Made by a program: the position numbers and the translations under genes. The notes under the pieces were generated by a model that saw nothing but the letters and a program-made list of their open reading frames with translations, was not told the origin of the DNA and did not search any database. From Anthracocystis setariae (taxonomy: Eukaryota; Basidiomycota; Ustilaginomycetes; Ustilaginales; Ustilaginaceae): a stretch of DNA of 64,000 nt. The stretch is taken from contig CAKMXJ010000008.1 of the NCBI GenBank assembly GCA_928724745.1, positions 310,001 to 374,000 of the forward strand, in the 5' to 3' direction. Shown one piece after another: positions 53,457-63,327 of the stretch (positions are counted from its first letter, which is position 1; each line of letters starts with the position of its first letter).

Positions 53457-56400
53457 CCCCCCCGGCCGAAAGGGATGCCTACGACGAAGCGGTCTACGAC
53501 CCCACCCTCGACCCCCTGGGTTTTGAGGACGCCCTTTTCCCTCTCCGCGCGGCCGTGGCTCAACTACTGACTCACCCCGATTGGTTCCCACTCCGCACGC
53601 ATGTCGCCGCACTGGAACCCATCGCGGAGCCATCTGTTCAGGGCGACCACATCCGTGTGAGTCGCCACCCCAGCATTCCGGCCTACGAGTGCTGGGTCAC
53701 CATTGACCACCTGCGGGCGCGCGCTCTCATCGACGGCGGCGCTACCGCGTCCTTCGTGGCGAAGGATCTCCTCGAGGGCGCGGGCATCGACCTGCACGGG
53801 TTGGCCACTCCGGTTAAGACAGCAACGTTTGACGCAGCCTCGGAGCCCATCACTCATACCTGCAGGGCAGCTGTGGGGCTGGCGGGCCTCACTGTCGCCG
53901 TCCACCACCGCTTCTTCGTGGCCCCGCGCATATCGAGCTACGACGCCATCTTAGGCTTGGACTGGATCGAGGCCACGCGCCCCGTCCTTGACTACGAGGC
54001 TCGCGCTATGCGATTTCCACTGCCCGAGCAAGGCGAGCACGAGGCCGTGACGCCCCCGGCCGGGGCCATCCCCTCGCTGCCGTTTGCCGACAATACCGCC
54101 GAACACTGCGTCCTCGTCCAGGCGCACGCGGACGAGCTCGCCGCCGTACCATCGCCTAAGGACATCCCCGCTGCGTACCAGGAGTTTGCGGAGGTGTTCA
54201 ACGAGGCCAACGCCGACATCCTGCCGCGCCCGCGCCCCCAGGACCACGAGATCAACCTCCTGCCGGGAGCCAAGATCCCACACAGGCCACTATACTCTCT
54301 GTCCGCACGCGAGCTCGACGAGCTCAAGAAGTACATTGACAAGATGCTCGCTATTGGGTTCATTCGGGAATCGCAGAGCCCCGCCGCGGCCCCTATCATC
54401 TTTGTACCTAAGAAAGACGGTCGCCTCCGACCATGTGTAGACTACCGCGCGCTCAACAGCGTGACCATCAAAGACAAGTACCCCATACCCCTCATCGCCG
54501 AACACTTGGACTGCCTCGCGCGAGCGCGCGTCTTCACCAAACTCGACCTGAAGGGAGCGTACAACCTCCTCCGTATCAAGGAGGGGCACGAATGGAAAAC
54601 GGCATTCCGCACGCGCTACGGTAGCTTCGAATACATGGTAATGCCATTCGGGCTGTGCAACGCGCCATCTACGTTCCAGCGCTTAATGAACCACATCCTG
54701 CACGACCTGCTCGACGTGTCCGTGGTGGTGTACCTGGACGACATCCTCGTGTTCTCCCGCGATCCCGCCGAGCACGACACCCACGTGCGCGAGGTACTCC
54801 GCCGGTTGCGCCATAACCAGCTGTATTGCGCTGCCGACAAGTGCGAATTTGGGGTCACCTCGGTGGAGTTCCTGGGCTACCGAGTCAGCCCGGCCGGCAT
54901 CTCCATGGACCCGGCGAAGGTCGAGGCCGTAACTACCTGGCCGGCACCCACGACCATTCGTGACATCCAGGTATTCCTTGGCTTTGCCAACTTCTACCGA
55001 CGATTCATCAAGCACTATTCGCGCGTGGCTCGCCCGCTCACAGACCGCCTCAAGGGCAAAGCAAGCGGGCGCATCTCCTTAGAGCCCTCCGAGCTGGCCG
55101 CATTCGAGACCCTCAAGCGCGCATTCACCACGGCTCCTATCCTGCAACATTTTGACCCAGCGCTGCCCACGGTAGTGGAAACCGACGCCAGCGACTACGT
55201 TGTGGCGGCCGTCCTGTCCCAATGGTACCCAATCAACCCCGCCACTACAACAGCGCCGCGCCCGAGCACGCACCGTCTCCACCCAGTGGCATATTGGTCA
55301 CGGAAGATGCAACCCGCCGAGCGCAACTACGAGATCCACGATAAGGAGCTCCTGGCCATCGTCGACTCCCTTCAAGCGTGGCGCCACTACTTACACGGGC
55401 TGCACGCACCGTTTGATGTCCTCACGGACCACCAAGCTCTCCAGTACTTCCAAACCAAGCGCCAGCTCAATCGCCGTCAGGCCCGTTGGGGCATTGCCCT
55501 GGCAGAGTTCGCATTCTCCATCACCTACCGCCCGGGCACAGAGGCCGCGCGGCCGGACGCTCTGTCACGCCGATCCGATGGTCACCCAAACCTAGCGGAC
55601 GCCCAACGCCACGGCGACCCCGCTAATGTAGCTACCCTCTTGCCGCCCTCCCTGTTCATCCACCCCGAGACAACCGGCGTCGACCCCGTCGACTTCCCGG
55701 CCCCGGCCGCGCGCCGCGCGGCTCTCCTCCCGGCGACCGTCCTTCCGGCCACCCCTTCCAGCGCGGCTGACATCGCCGCCATTCTGTCCCGCTATCATGA
55801 CCACCCCACCGCGGGGCCCCCCGGCGTGGCCACTACCACCGCGCTCGTCCGCCGCCACCACAGCTGGCCCACCCTTGCGCAAGATGTTGTCACCTACGTC
55901 GCCACCTGCTCTGCCTGCAAGCGCGCCAAAGCCCCGCGCCATAAACCTTATGGGCTGCTACTCCCGTTGGGCGCGCCCGACCGGCCGTTCGGGTCCATCT
56001 CCATGGATCACATCGAGGGCCTCCCGCGCTCGCGCGTGGGCGGCACACTCTTCGATTCCATCCTTGTAGTCGTAGACCGCCTCACCAAGTTTGTGATTTT
56101 CATCCCAGCACGGCAATCCGACACCGTTCCCGACCTCGCACGCATGCTCTTTACAAGTGTGTTTTGCTATTTTGGATTGCCTGACCAGATTGTCTCCGAC
56201 CGCGGGCGCACTTTCATCGCCTCCCTCTGGCGAGCAGTGCTGCAACAACTCCAGGTCCGCCCGGCGCTATCCACCGCCTATCACCCTCAAACCGACGGCC
56301 AGACCGAGCGCACCAATCAAACCCTGGAGGTCTTTTTGCGCCTCTACGTCAACTACCAGCAAGATGACTGGGCCGCGTGGCTCCCGCACGCGCAGCTCGC

Positions 56401-57062
56401 CATCAACAACCGCCCCGCTGGCGCTACCGGTCTCCCATCCACCCTCCCCCCTTTTCGGGTTTACGCCCAAAACGCTCCCGGGTTCCCCCGCGCTCGCCCC
56501 CGATGGTGCGCCACCCTCCCCGGCTTCCCTGCAAATGCTCATCGCGTTCTGCCAAGACAACATCGCGCGTGCCGCGCGCACCATGGCGAGCCTCGCAAAC
56601 CGATCCAGGACGGATCGGTCTTACACCGGGGGTGACCAAGTACTGCTGCGCACCAGACACCTGCGCCAGGACAGACCGTCCAAGAAGCTGTCCAACCCCC
56701 TCGCCGGACCATTTACGGTTCTAGAGGCCGTGGGCCAGCGCGCGTACAGGTTGGACCTGCCAGCAGGCTCCCGCGTTCACCCGGTGTTCCATGTGAGCTT
56801 GCTCGAGCCATACCCAGCGGGCGCGCGCCCCACGGAGCACGCGCCACAAGCCACCAACCTCCAAGACGACCGCCAAGACTTCGAGGTGGAACGACTGCTG
56901 GAGGCACGAACGAGCAGACGGGGCCTCGAGTACCAGGTCAAGTGGGCCGGTTATGACGAGCCCACATGGGAGCCGGCGCATCACCTCGCCAATAGCCAAG
57001 AGCTGGTGGACGAGTTCCACAGGTCACACCCAGGAGCGCCCACGGGACGAAGGCAGGCCTGA
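53457..57062 (+). CDS. Pol of the inner chromovirus (protease, RT, RNase H, integrase, chromodomain), two +1 frame breaks
   Basis: The frame changes by +1 at a C7 run (53457-53463) and again at a C6 run (56446-56451). Protease active site reads ALIDGGATASFV, with Gly where Ser or Thr is usual. Reverse transcriptase: CVDYRALNSVTIKDKYPIPL and VYLDDILVFS (near 54730). RNase H: ETDASDYVVAAVL. Integrase: CSACKRAK, SISMDHIEGLP, VSDRGRTF, HPQTDGQTERTNQ. After the second break come HPVFHVSLLEPY and a chromodomain, FEVERLLEARTSRRGLEYQV followed by KWAGYDEPTWEP, at about 56880-57010. Chromodomains of this class steer integration to H3K9-methylated chromatin. Confidence 0.9.
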
Positions 57063-57494
57063 CGGTGGCCGGGGGCAAGCGGCAACCTCATAATGCCGCG
57101 CGCTCCCTCAGGGCGAGCTCCTAACCCGCCTCGCGTCGTCCTACTCATGGCGCGCTCGCCACCCGTGTTGGCGCGCGCACCCCCAGAGCGAGCTCCCAAC
57201 CCGCCTCGCGTCGTCTCGCTCACGGCGCGCTCGCCACCCTTGCGGGCGTGCCCGACACCCTTACACAGCCCCCCAATACCGCGCGGCTCACCAGAGATCC
57301 CGCAACCCCGCGCGCCACAGCACCCACTGGATCCCGCCATGTTCAAGCCTCACTTTTACTCAGACACGAACGCGAGGGCACAAGCACAACGACACGGGGA
57401 ACATTTCGGATTTCAAGGCCGACTACGGGGTTACCGGAGCCGGCCAACAGACATTGGAGTAACAGAGCAAGGGGCGCGCGGTACAACGAGAGAC
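57063..57494 (+). repeat. Non-coding spacer with a 75-bp tandem duplication
   Basis: GCGAGCTCCTAACCCGCCTC at 57113 recurs with one change at 57188, giving a period of 75 bp over about two units. The spacer separates the pol stop from the stop of the antisense gene. Confidence 0.6.
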
Positions 57495-59363
57495 TCAGGC
57501 CGGGCTCGCGCCTTCTCCACCATCAGGGAGTGCTTGCCGGCGCGGACGCTTGGGCGTGCGAGGAGCCTCCGCCGCCAAGGGAGACGAGGGCGACGCGCGG
57601 CGCGCGGGCACCACAGCGACGGGAGAGCCAGCGGCCGGGTGCGAGGCACCAGCCGGCGGCGCGTGGTCCAAGAGGCGCCCAACACGCTCGCGAGCGGCGG
57701 CAATGTGGGACGCGCTGTCCGAGTCCGACGAGTCCGAGGCCACCAGATATGCGGGACCGCTCACCCGCCAGTAGTCTACGAGCTCGTGCAGCGTCGTTCG
57801 CAGGGCAGCGGGCGTAGACTCCAGCATCATCAGGTGCCGCTTCATAGTGGACGACTGCACGTCCATACCCTCCAGCAGGCCAGCGGCGGCGCACTGCCGA
57901 ATCGTAACCTTGAGGTCGTCGAGCGCGCGCTCGATAGCCTCCGTGCTGCGCTGGAGATGCACCGCCTGTTTCCGGTACGAAGCCGATGGCGCCGGCGGAT
58001 TGGACACCAAGGACGACGAACCCCCAGCGTCCTCGTCACGGTTACGCGGCGTCGCGCGAACGGTAGCGCTCAGGCCCCCCGGAAGGGCGCTGAGCGGCTT
58101 ACGCGCAGCATTGCGGCGGGGACGAGGGGCCTTGGGGGGAGCCCAGAGGGCGGGGACGGTCGGCAGCGCGGCCTCGGGTGGTACGGGTAGCGCGGGGACT
58201 GGGAGTGGCGGGCTCGCGCCCCCCCTCCACAGACTCACCATCGCTCTCACTGCTCTCGTTGTCGTCGTCGTTGTCATCCCTGGTTCGACGGCTGGCACGC
58301 GGCCAGCGACGCCGGGCGTAGCGCTGTGCCACAGCGGCGCGCTCGGTCTCCATGTACGGCGGGAGCGCACCTACCGGCACCATCGACGGGGTCAGGGCGG
58401 GATTGGGACGATGGCCCAGAACGCGCATCCAGAGGTAGGCTTCCATCAGCCACGGGCCCTCAAGCCGATTCCCCAGCCACGGAATCCGGCCGCGCCAGTC
58501 GCACTTACGTTTCGTGCCGCACGCGCTGCAGGGCGTCGGCATGCCCTCGAAGGCTTGGGCGATCTCGTCGGGGATCCTGGCGCCGGCGTCGCGCCTGCCC
58601 GTCACTGCGCCCACGCTCGGGATCCGCGTGGCACGCCGCGGCGTCGCAGCCCTTGTGCTCGCACGCGTAGCAGGGCGCCATGAACTCCTCGCAGTCGGGA
58701 TCGCTAACTACCAGGGCGGCCTTGATGAGACGTACGACGAAAGGGACATCGCCGATAGGCTGGTCCTTGCGCTCGCGCATCAAAGAGTCGACGATGGGGC
58801 AGCTCCGCTCGCCCCACGGCAGGACCTCCCACACCTGGTAACGGAATTGGCTCTGGTCGGCCTGATCGCTGGTGGGAGAAGGCGCTCGATCGCGAGCCTC
58901 AGGGGAAGACTGACCGCGAGCCTCGGGGGAAGGAGCGCCGTCGCAGGCCTGGGGCGGCGGCGAAGAAGGGATTTCGATTACCGTAGCGCTTGTGGGTGCG
59001 GGTGCTGCCAGATAGTGGAACCCCGCCGGGAAAGTCAGAGTCAGTATGCGTGCCGCGTCAACGCACCAAGGAAAGAGATCACTCACCGGTCTCCTCGGTC
59101 GGAGAGGCTGTGGATGGCGGGGCCCCGGTCACGGCTACCGCCGCGGGCGAGGCAGTGGTGTCGTTGGCCACCCGGGGGTCGGGGACCACGGCCAAGATCG
59201 CGCGGAGGGTGGACGCAGCCTCGGCCTCAGCGCGCGCTTTCTCACTTGAGGGCTTGTCGGCTAGCCAAGCACAGGAACGGGAAATTCAAAGTTACGCGTC
59301 AGTCAACACCTTACCGCCGGCGCCGTACCTCAGAACGTGCCCATACTCACTGTTGGAGGTCAT
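57495..59363 (-). CDS. Antisense accessory gene of the inner chromovirus, three exons, Cys-cluster protein
   Basis: Exons on the minus strand are 59363-59351, 59260-59087 and from 59004 down. Both introns have GTGAGT donors and AG acceptors, and the phase (1 base carried over) matches at both junctions. Exon 3 continues in one frame through the helix-like block DVPFVVRLIKAALVV and CYACEHKGC, shifts +1 near 58610-58625, continues with PCSACGTKRKCDW, shifts +1 again at a G6 run (58134-58139), and ends as a helical region (STEAIERALDDLKVTIRQ; LHELVDYWRVSGPAYLV) to a stop at 57495. Each part reads like protein; the two shifts may be errors of sequence. The Cys cluster matches in layout that of the antisense gene of the outer element. 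Function is unknown; DNA binding is inferred. Confidence 0.75.
59005..59086 (-). other. Intron 2 of the antisense gene (82 nt)
   Basis: GTGAGT donor, TACTGAC branch site about 35 nt before the end, and CTGGCAG acceptor. All three are of normal fungal quality and exist only on the antisense strand. Confidence 0.78.
59261..59350 (-). other. Intron 1 of the antisense gene (90 nt)
   Basis: GTGAGTATGG at the 5' end, GGCTAG at the 3' end, ACTGAC as possible branch site. It follows exon 1, which is only 13 nt long. Confidence 0.7.
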
Positions 59364-59625
59364 GGTCGTCCAGTTTTCTTGGTGACCCAGCGTGGGGGTC
59401 GAGGGGTAGTCGGATGGTGGAGAGAAGCAGAAAGGTAGACCCCCGTAAGTCAGCCATTGCGAGCCGCAACACCCCAAATGAGGCTGAGCCCCATTGCGCA
59501 ACGCTTTGTGTGCGCCCGGTGATCGACGCGTGCGCTCGCGCCACGCCCCACAAATGGAAAATTCTGGGGACCACTTTCGCCCACCACGGCCGGTGGGCCT
59601 GCGCGCTCCGGAGTGCGCGCACCCC

Positions 59626-59640
59626 GAGGCGGGGGGGTAA
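59626..59640 (+). other. Polypurine tract of the inner chromovirus
   Basis: GAGGCGGGGGGGTAA lies directly before the 3' LTR. The outer element has the same ending, GGGGGGTAA, before its LTR. Confidence 0.75.
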
Positions 59641-60145
59641 TGTTACAACTGGACAGATGTTCCCAGCCAGCGCGCCACCGGAACACTGGCCAAAGGCCGT
59701 GTAGGAGAGTGAGCGTGCCGCGCAGCATAGGCCATTAGGAGCGCGCCGCGCGGGACGTTCTGTGAATGGAGGGGCGCGCCGCGCGTCGCCCCCCGAAGAC
59801 GGGAGCGCGCCGTGTAGTGCTCGACACAGGGGTCCACCCCAGGTGTCGCGAGTTGAGGTCGCGCGCGGCCCACGCGTCCCAGGAGGGGGCGCGCGCCGCG
59901 TGGCACGCATGATGCCTTATAAGGGGGAAACCGCGCGCCGCCCTCCTGTAGTCCATCGTCGATTGTATTCTTAGTTACCTTGAGTAATAGCGAATATCAG
60001 ACCCAACGGTAGAACCGTTAACCTCAGGATCGTGCCCGGTGACTCTCGTGGCCACCACTCCCGCCACGCGCCCTCAAGCCCAAGCCTCGCACACCGCGTG
60101 CCTCGCCGCACAGTCAGGAGGTTGTCAGACCCTTGGCGCTTAACA
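59641..60145 (+). repeat. 3' LTR of the inner chromovirus (505 bp)
   Basis: Same as the 5' copy apart from T at 60140; followed by CATCG (60146-60150). Confidence 0.96.
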
Positions 60146-60150
60146 CATCG

Positions 60151-61083
60151 AAGGATACGGCCATGCTCCTTCATATCCATGTCTTCACCTGTTTTGGAGC
60201 ACCGGATCACATCGTGTCTGATCGTGGTCGTCAGTTCATTTCCGCCACTTGGAGAGACTTCGTGGCCAGGTTCCACATCAATCATTCGCTCAGCACAGCA
60301 TACCATCCACAGACGGATGGACAAACTGAACGGGTTAACCAGGTGATCGAACAGTACCTCCGTATGTATTGCAACTACGAGCAGAACAACTGGTTGGGGC
60401 TCCTACCTATCGCTCAGTTCGTGTATAACAATACAGTACATTCGACACTGGGAGTCTCACCGTTCTTTGCCTGTTATGGCTGGAACCCTAAGTCTCATCC
60501 AGAGATCCCGGCCATGCTAGGTGTTCTCGACCCCAACGGGGCGGAATTTGCGTCACAAACTCCCGATAGAATCAAATACCTTCAAGAGGTCATCCGACAA
60601 TCACAGGCACGCACAGTAGAGCAATACAATCGTAAGCACAAGGACGTCGAGTTTAAGGTCGGCGAGTTGGTTTATATCAATCGCAAGAACTGGAAAACCC
60701 GCCGACCCAGTCCAAAGCTCGACACTCGCTTCTCGGGCCCTTTCCCCATCCTCGAGAGGGTAGGTAGACGGGCATATCGACTACAACTACCAGCGACACT
60801 GCGAGTTCACGACGTGTTCCATGTCTCCATGCTGGAGAAGAAGGCTTCAAGTAAACTACCGGGTCGGGAGGACCTTCCGATCCAGCCTCACCTTCACGAC
60901 GATGACCTCGAGTTTGAGGTCGAGCGAATCCTCTCCCACCGACACCGCAACCGCCAACTCGAGTATAAAGTCTTGTGGAAGGGCTACTCGGAAGAACAGG
61001 CATCCTGGGAACCGGTAGGGAATCTCAACTGCTCAGACCTCATAAGGGACTATGAGGCTATGGCGGGGGAAGGCTCTCAATAG
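60151..61083 (+). CDS. Pol of the outer chromovirus, 3' part (rest of integrase, chromodomain)
   Basis: The reading continues in phase with the part ending at 51521 once the inner element and one CATCG copy are left out. It holds the second and third integrase acidic residues (HIVSDRGRQF and HPQTDGQTERVNQ), the GPF/Y-like module (FSGPFPILERVGRRAYRLQL, HDVFHVSMLE) and a C-terminal chromodomain (FEVERILSHRHRNRQLEYKV, LWKGY, SWEPVGNL). No stop or shift is seen in it. Confidence 0.93.
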   Translation, partial: KDTAMLLHIHVFTCFGAPDHIVSDRGRQFISATWRDFVARFHINHSLSTAYHPQTDGQTERVNQVIEQYLRMYCNYEQNNWLGLLPIAQFVYNNTVHSTLGVSPFFACYGWNPKSHPEIPAMLGVLDPNGAEFASQTPDRIKYLQEVIRQSQARTVEQYNRKHKDVEFKVGELVYINRKNWKTRRPSPKLDTRFSGPFPILERVGRRAYRLQLPATLRVHDVFHVSMLEKKASSKLPGREDLPIQPHLHDDDLEFEVERILSHRHRNRQLEYKVLWKGYSEEQASWEPVGNLNCSDLIRDYEAMAGEGSQ

Positions 61084-61347
61084 GGCATGACAATTGGGCC
61101 AGTGACATTCACGTTAGAACTGTGTTAACGTGATTCTCCCCGACATCAGCTGTAACGCACTGTTCGGGTTTGAGTCATCCACGTTACGATGGGCTAAACA
61201 TGGGTGTCAATGACGTCAACTGTCACACGCCGTTATCGTCAATCTCAAGGCCCAGAGACATGTACGCACGGGAATCAACAATCGCTCAAGTATCGGTGAC
61301 GCAGTTCACCAGGCACAGAAGAGGTAGGGGTACACAAGTTGCATTGC
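61084..61347 (+). other. Spacer between pol and antisense gene of the outer element
   Basis: No gene is seen. It carries three CACGTTA/TAACGTG motifs (61110, 61126, 61180), the same motif as in the LTR and leader. Confidence 0.5.
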
Positions 61348-63183
61348 CTAGACTGACGGAAGCGCGATGTGATCAAAATACTCAAGGTCATCGTTGTTGC
61401 GACCTAGGGCATCGACGGCAGGACTGGATGGATCAGCAGGTGGTGGAGACAAAGGACTAAGGACGGGCGAATTCTGCCCAGCAGCCATACGAGACTTGTG
61501 AGGCTGACGCTCGGTCTGCAGCAGCAAACGCAGTTGCTGGTAACGACGGATGGCCTTACTGATATTTTCGAAGAGCTTCTCATCTTCGATACGCCAGTAA
61601 GCCTCCTGAGCCACTAGCCAGAACGGGTCTCGACGACCAAGACGATCGTTACTGCGCACCTCGCCAGTACCATACTCACCTTGACGAGGGGTGATATTGG
61701 CACGCTCTGTGGCCCTTCGGCCACGCTCATGGTGCTCGGCAGACAGATCACCATGGTAGGCTACTGCAGGGTGGATAGGAAGGGTGCGTTGGCATTTACC
61801 CATTCCAGCGACGTGGCAGTTGGTGCACACCGTCGGCATTCTTCCACGCTGGGCGTAAGGATCGACGAACAGCGACCGAAAACATGGTACGCCCAATCTC
61901 CAGCACCTCTCGCAAGACCATGTTGGCCACGGTGAACATCCCTCGGACAAACGCTTCTGGATGACGGCACGGATCCGTTTGTCCGTGGCGCCGCCTTTCG
62001 GAACCATCCAGTGCTCTGGCACACGCTCTCCTACGGCATAGAAGACCAACAAGGAGAGCGCGAAGTAAAACGACGTCCAGTTAGCGATGTCGTCGTGGGT
62101 GGGGTCCACAGGAGCAGGCGGAATTGGTGGAGGAGTCGGGCAAGGAGGTGGTTCAGGAGTATACCTGGTGTCCGAGGGAGTGTCCAATCGCACTCGACCA
62201 GGGACATCAGGCTCGGCAAAGGCAGGGGTGCCTTGCCGACTACCAGGGGGACCGCCGAGGAAGAGGCTACCTCCGTCGTCGCCAGCGGTGGGGACAAACA
62301 AATCTCCCGCCAGTTCGTCGTAGGGGCTGAAGGAGCGGCGGAGCTCCGCTTCCCACTCAGCCTGGCGCTCCTCGGAGAATGCCCGAGAGACAGGAGTCAA
62401 GGGCTGCTCCTCGTCCACAAGGGGGAATGAGTTGTCCTGCACACTGGCAGGAAGGAGAGGAGGAGTGGTGGGAGCAAGCGGCTCGACCACTGGCGCGGGC
62501 CAACCTTCGGAGACCCGCAGTAGAAGATGCGCAGCCTCGTCGTCGAGGACTGCAGGGTCAATTGTTGGCTGCTCGGCAGGACGGCTCAAGCGTGCAGAAC
62601 GGCGCTTTGGGGAAGCCGAACGCCGTAAGGGAGAAGCCGCACGGGGCTGGGCTTCGGTAGAAGAAGACGCTGGCGGCAGGGACCCAGCCAGGCGAGCAGA
62701 ACGGCGGGTAGGCTCCGGGGTGTTCTTGATGGTCTTGCGAACAGCCTTAGCGGTAATGGCTACAACGTCGGAGGTGGACAGCTCTGCGGAGCGAGTTACG
62801 GGTGGGACAGACTGGAGTCTCGGAGAAGCCGAATGCCGTGATGGCGAAGCTTCGGGGGGCTGTCCATCGGAGAAGGTAGTAGTTGCCGCCGGCGGTACGG
62901 ATCCAGCCAGGCGAGCAGAACGGCGGGTAGGCTCCGGGGTGTTCTTGATGGTCTCGAGAACAGCCTTATCGGCAAGGACTGCAACGTCAGTGGAAGGCAG
63001 CTCTGCAGAGCGAGATACGGGAGGAACCAACTGGAGTCTTGGAGAGGCCGAACGCCGCGAGGGCGAAGCTTCGGGGGCCTGTCCATCGGAGAAGGAAGGA
63101 GTCGCAGCTGGCGGCACGGACCCAGACAGGCGAGTCGAACGACGAACGGTTTCTGAGATGTCTCTGACGATCTTGCGGGGCAT
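61348..63183 (-). CDS. Antisense accessory gene of the outer chromovirus, 611 aa, Zn-cluster-like
   Basis: A single intact frame of 611 codons runs against pol between the pol stop and the 3' LTR. The N-terminus has three 73-residue repeats, each opening with RRSARLAGS-type sequence and containing SASPRL and SAEL. The middle is acidic and Pro-rich. A hydrophobic helix (FYFALSLLVFYAVGERV) precedes a cysteine cluster CERCWRLGVPC and CTNCHVAGMGKC, giving C-X2-C-X6-C-X18-C-X2-C-X7-C, like Zn2Cys6 with a long central loop. A helical segment (FWLVAQEAYWRIEDEKLFEN) and a Ser/Pro tail follow. It starts at ATG 63181-63183. Function unknown. Confidence 0.82.
   Translation of the reverse strand: MPRKIVRDISETVRRSTRLSGSVPPAATPSFSDGQAPEASPSRRSASPRLQLVPPVSRSAELPSTDVAVLADKAVLETIKNTPEPTRRSARLAGSVPPAATTTFSDGQPPEASPSRHSASPRLQSVPPVTRSAELSTSDVVAITAKAVRKTIKNTPEPTRRSARLAGSLPPASSSTEAQPRAASPLRRSASPKRRSARLSRPAEQPTIDPAVLDDEAAHLLLRVSEGWPAPVVEPLAPTTPPLLPASVQDNSFPLVDEEQPLTPVSRAFSEERQAEWEAELRRSFSPYDELAGDLFVPTAGDDGGSLFLGGPPGSRQGTPAFAEPDVPGRVRLDTPSDTRYTPEPPPCPTPPPIPPAPVDPTHDDIANWTSFYFALSLLVFYAVGERVPEHWMVPKGGATDKRIRAVIQKRLSEGCSPWPTWSCERCWRLGVPCFRSLFVDPYAQRGRMPTVCTNCHVAGMGKCQRTLPIHPAVAYHGDLSAEHHERGRRATERANITPRQGEYGTGEVRSNDRLGRRDPFWLVAQEAYWRIEDEKLFENISKAIRRYQQLRLLLQTERQPHKSRMAAGQNSPVLSPLSPPPADPSSPAVDALGRNNDDLEYFDHIALPSV
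62684..63140. repeat. 219-bp tandem repeat inside the antisense gene
   Basis: The phrase CCAGCCAGGCGAGCAGAACG starts at 62684 and 62903 and a diverged copy at 63122, a constant step of 219 bp (73 codons). Confidence 0.85.
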
Positions 63184-63271
63184 CTCGTCGGCGATACAGA
63201 GTTGATTGGTGTGGTGGAGGAGTTGGGGCCGAGGCCTGTCTCAACTGTGTCCAGACTCCGACAATCACCAG

Positions 63272-63291
63272 TAAACTCTATGTAGAGTTTA
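63272..63291. promoter_or_regulatory. Inverted repeat upstream of the antisense gene
   Basis: TAAACTCTA and TAGAGTTTA, 9-bp arms with a 2-nt gap, lie 89 bp before the antisense start codon and 37 bp from the 3' LTR. It is a possible site for a dimeric DNA-binding protein. Confidence 0.4.
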
Positions 63292-63312
63292 ACCCTTGCA
63301 GGAGCTCGGGTC

Positions 63313-63327
63313 TTAGGAGGGGGGTAA
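63313..63327 (+). other. Polypurine tract of the outer chromovirus
   Basis: TTAGGAGGGGGGTAA lies directly before the 3' LTR. Confidence 0.75.

Larger units (their letters stand above)
51522..60145 (+). mobile_element. Inner Ty3/Gypsy chromovirus, 8.6 kb, nested in the outer integrase
   Basis: Flanked by CATCG duplicates (51517-51521 and 60146-60150), with 505-bp LTRs that differ at one position (C at 52021, T at 60140) among those compared. Contents: gag, pol with chromodomain, a spliced antisense gene, polypurine tract. The GC-rich coding parts show five +1 frame breaks, three of them in C/G homopolymers and two in GC-rich sequence. Confidence 0.96.

Noticed and set aside
57093..58190. 365-codon plus-strand frame after the inner pol
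   Set aside because: Arg/Pro-rich translation of GC-rich DNA opposite the antisense gene; the antisense reading has introns and a conserved Cys core, this one has nothing.
58510..58540. GTAAGT on the antisense strand as a possible third intron donor
   Set aside because: The frame through it carries on with protein-like sequence (CDWRGRIPWLGNRLEGPW), so splicing there would remove it.
59347..59910. Minus-strand frame running from the inner 3' LTR into the element
   Set aside because: A near copy exists in the 5' LTR and the sequence is LTR; no protein features.
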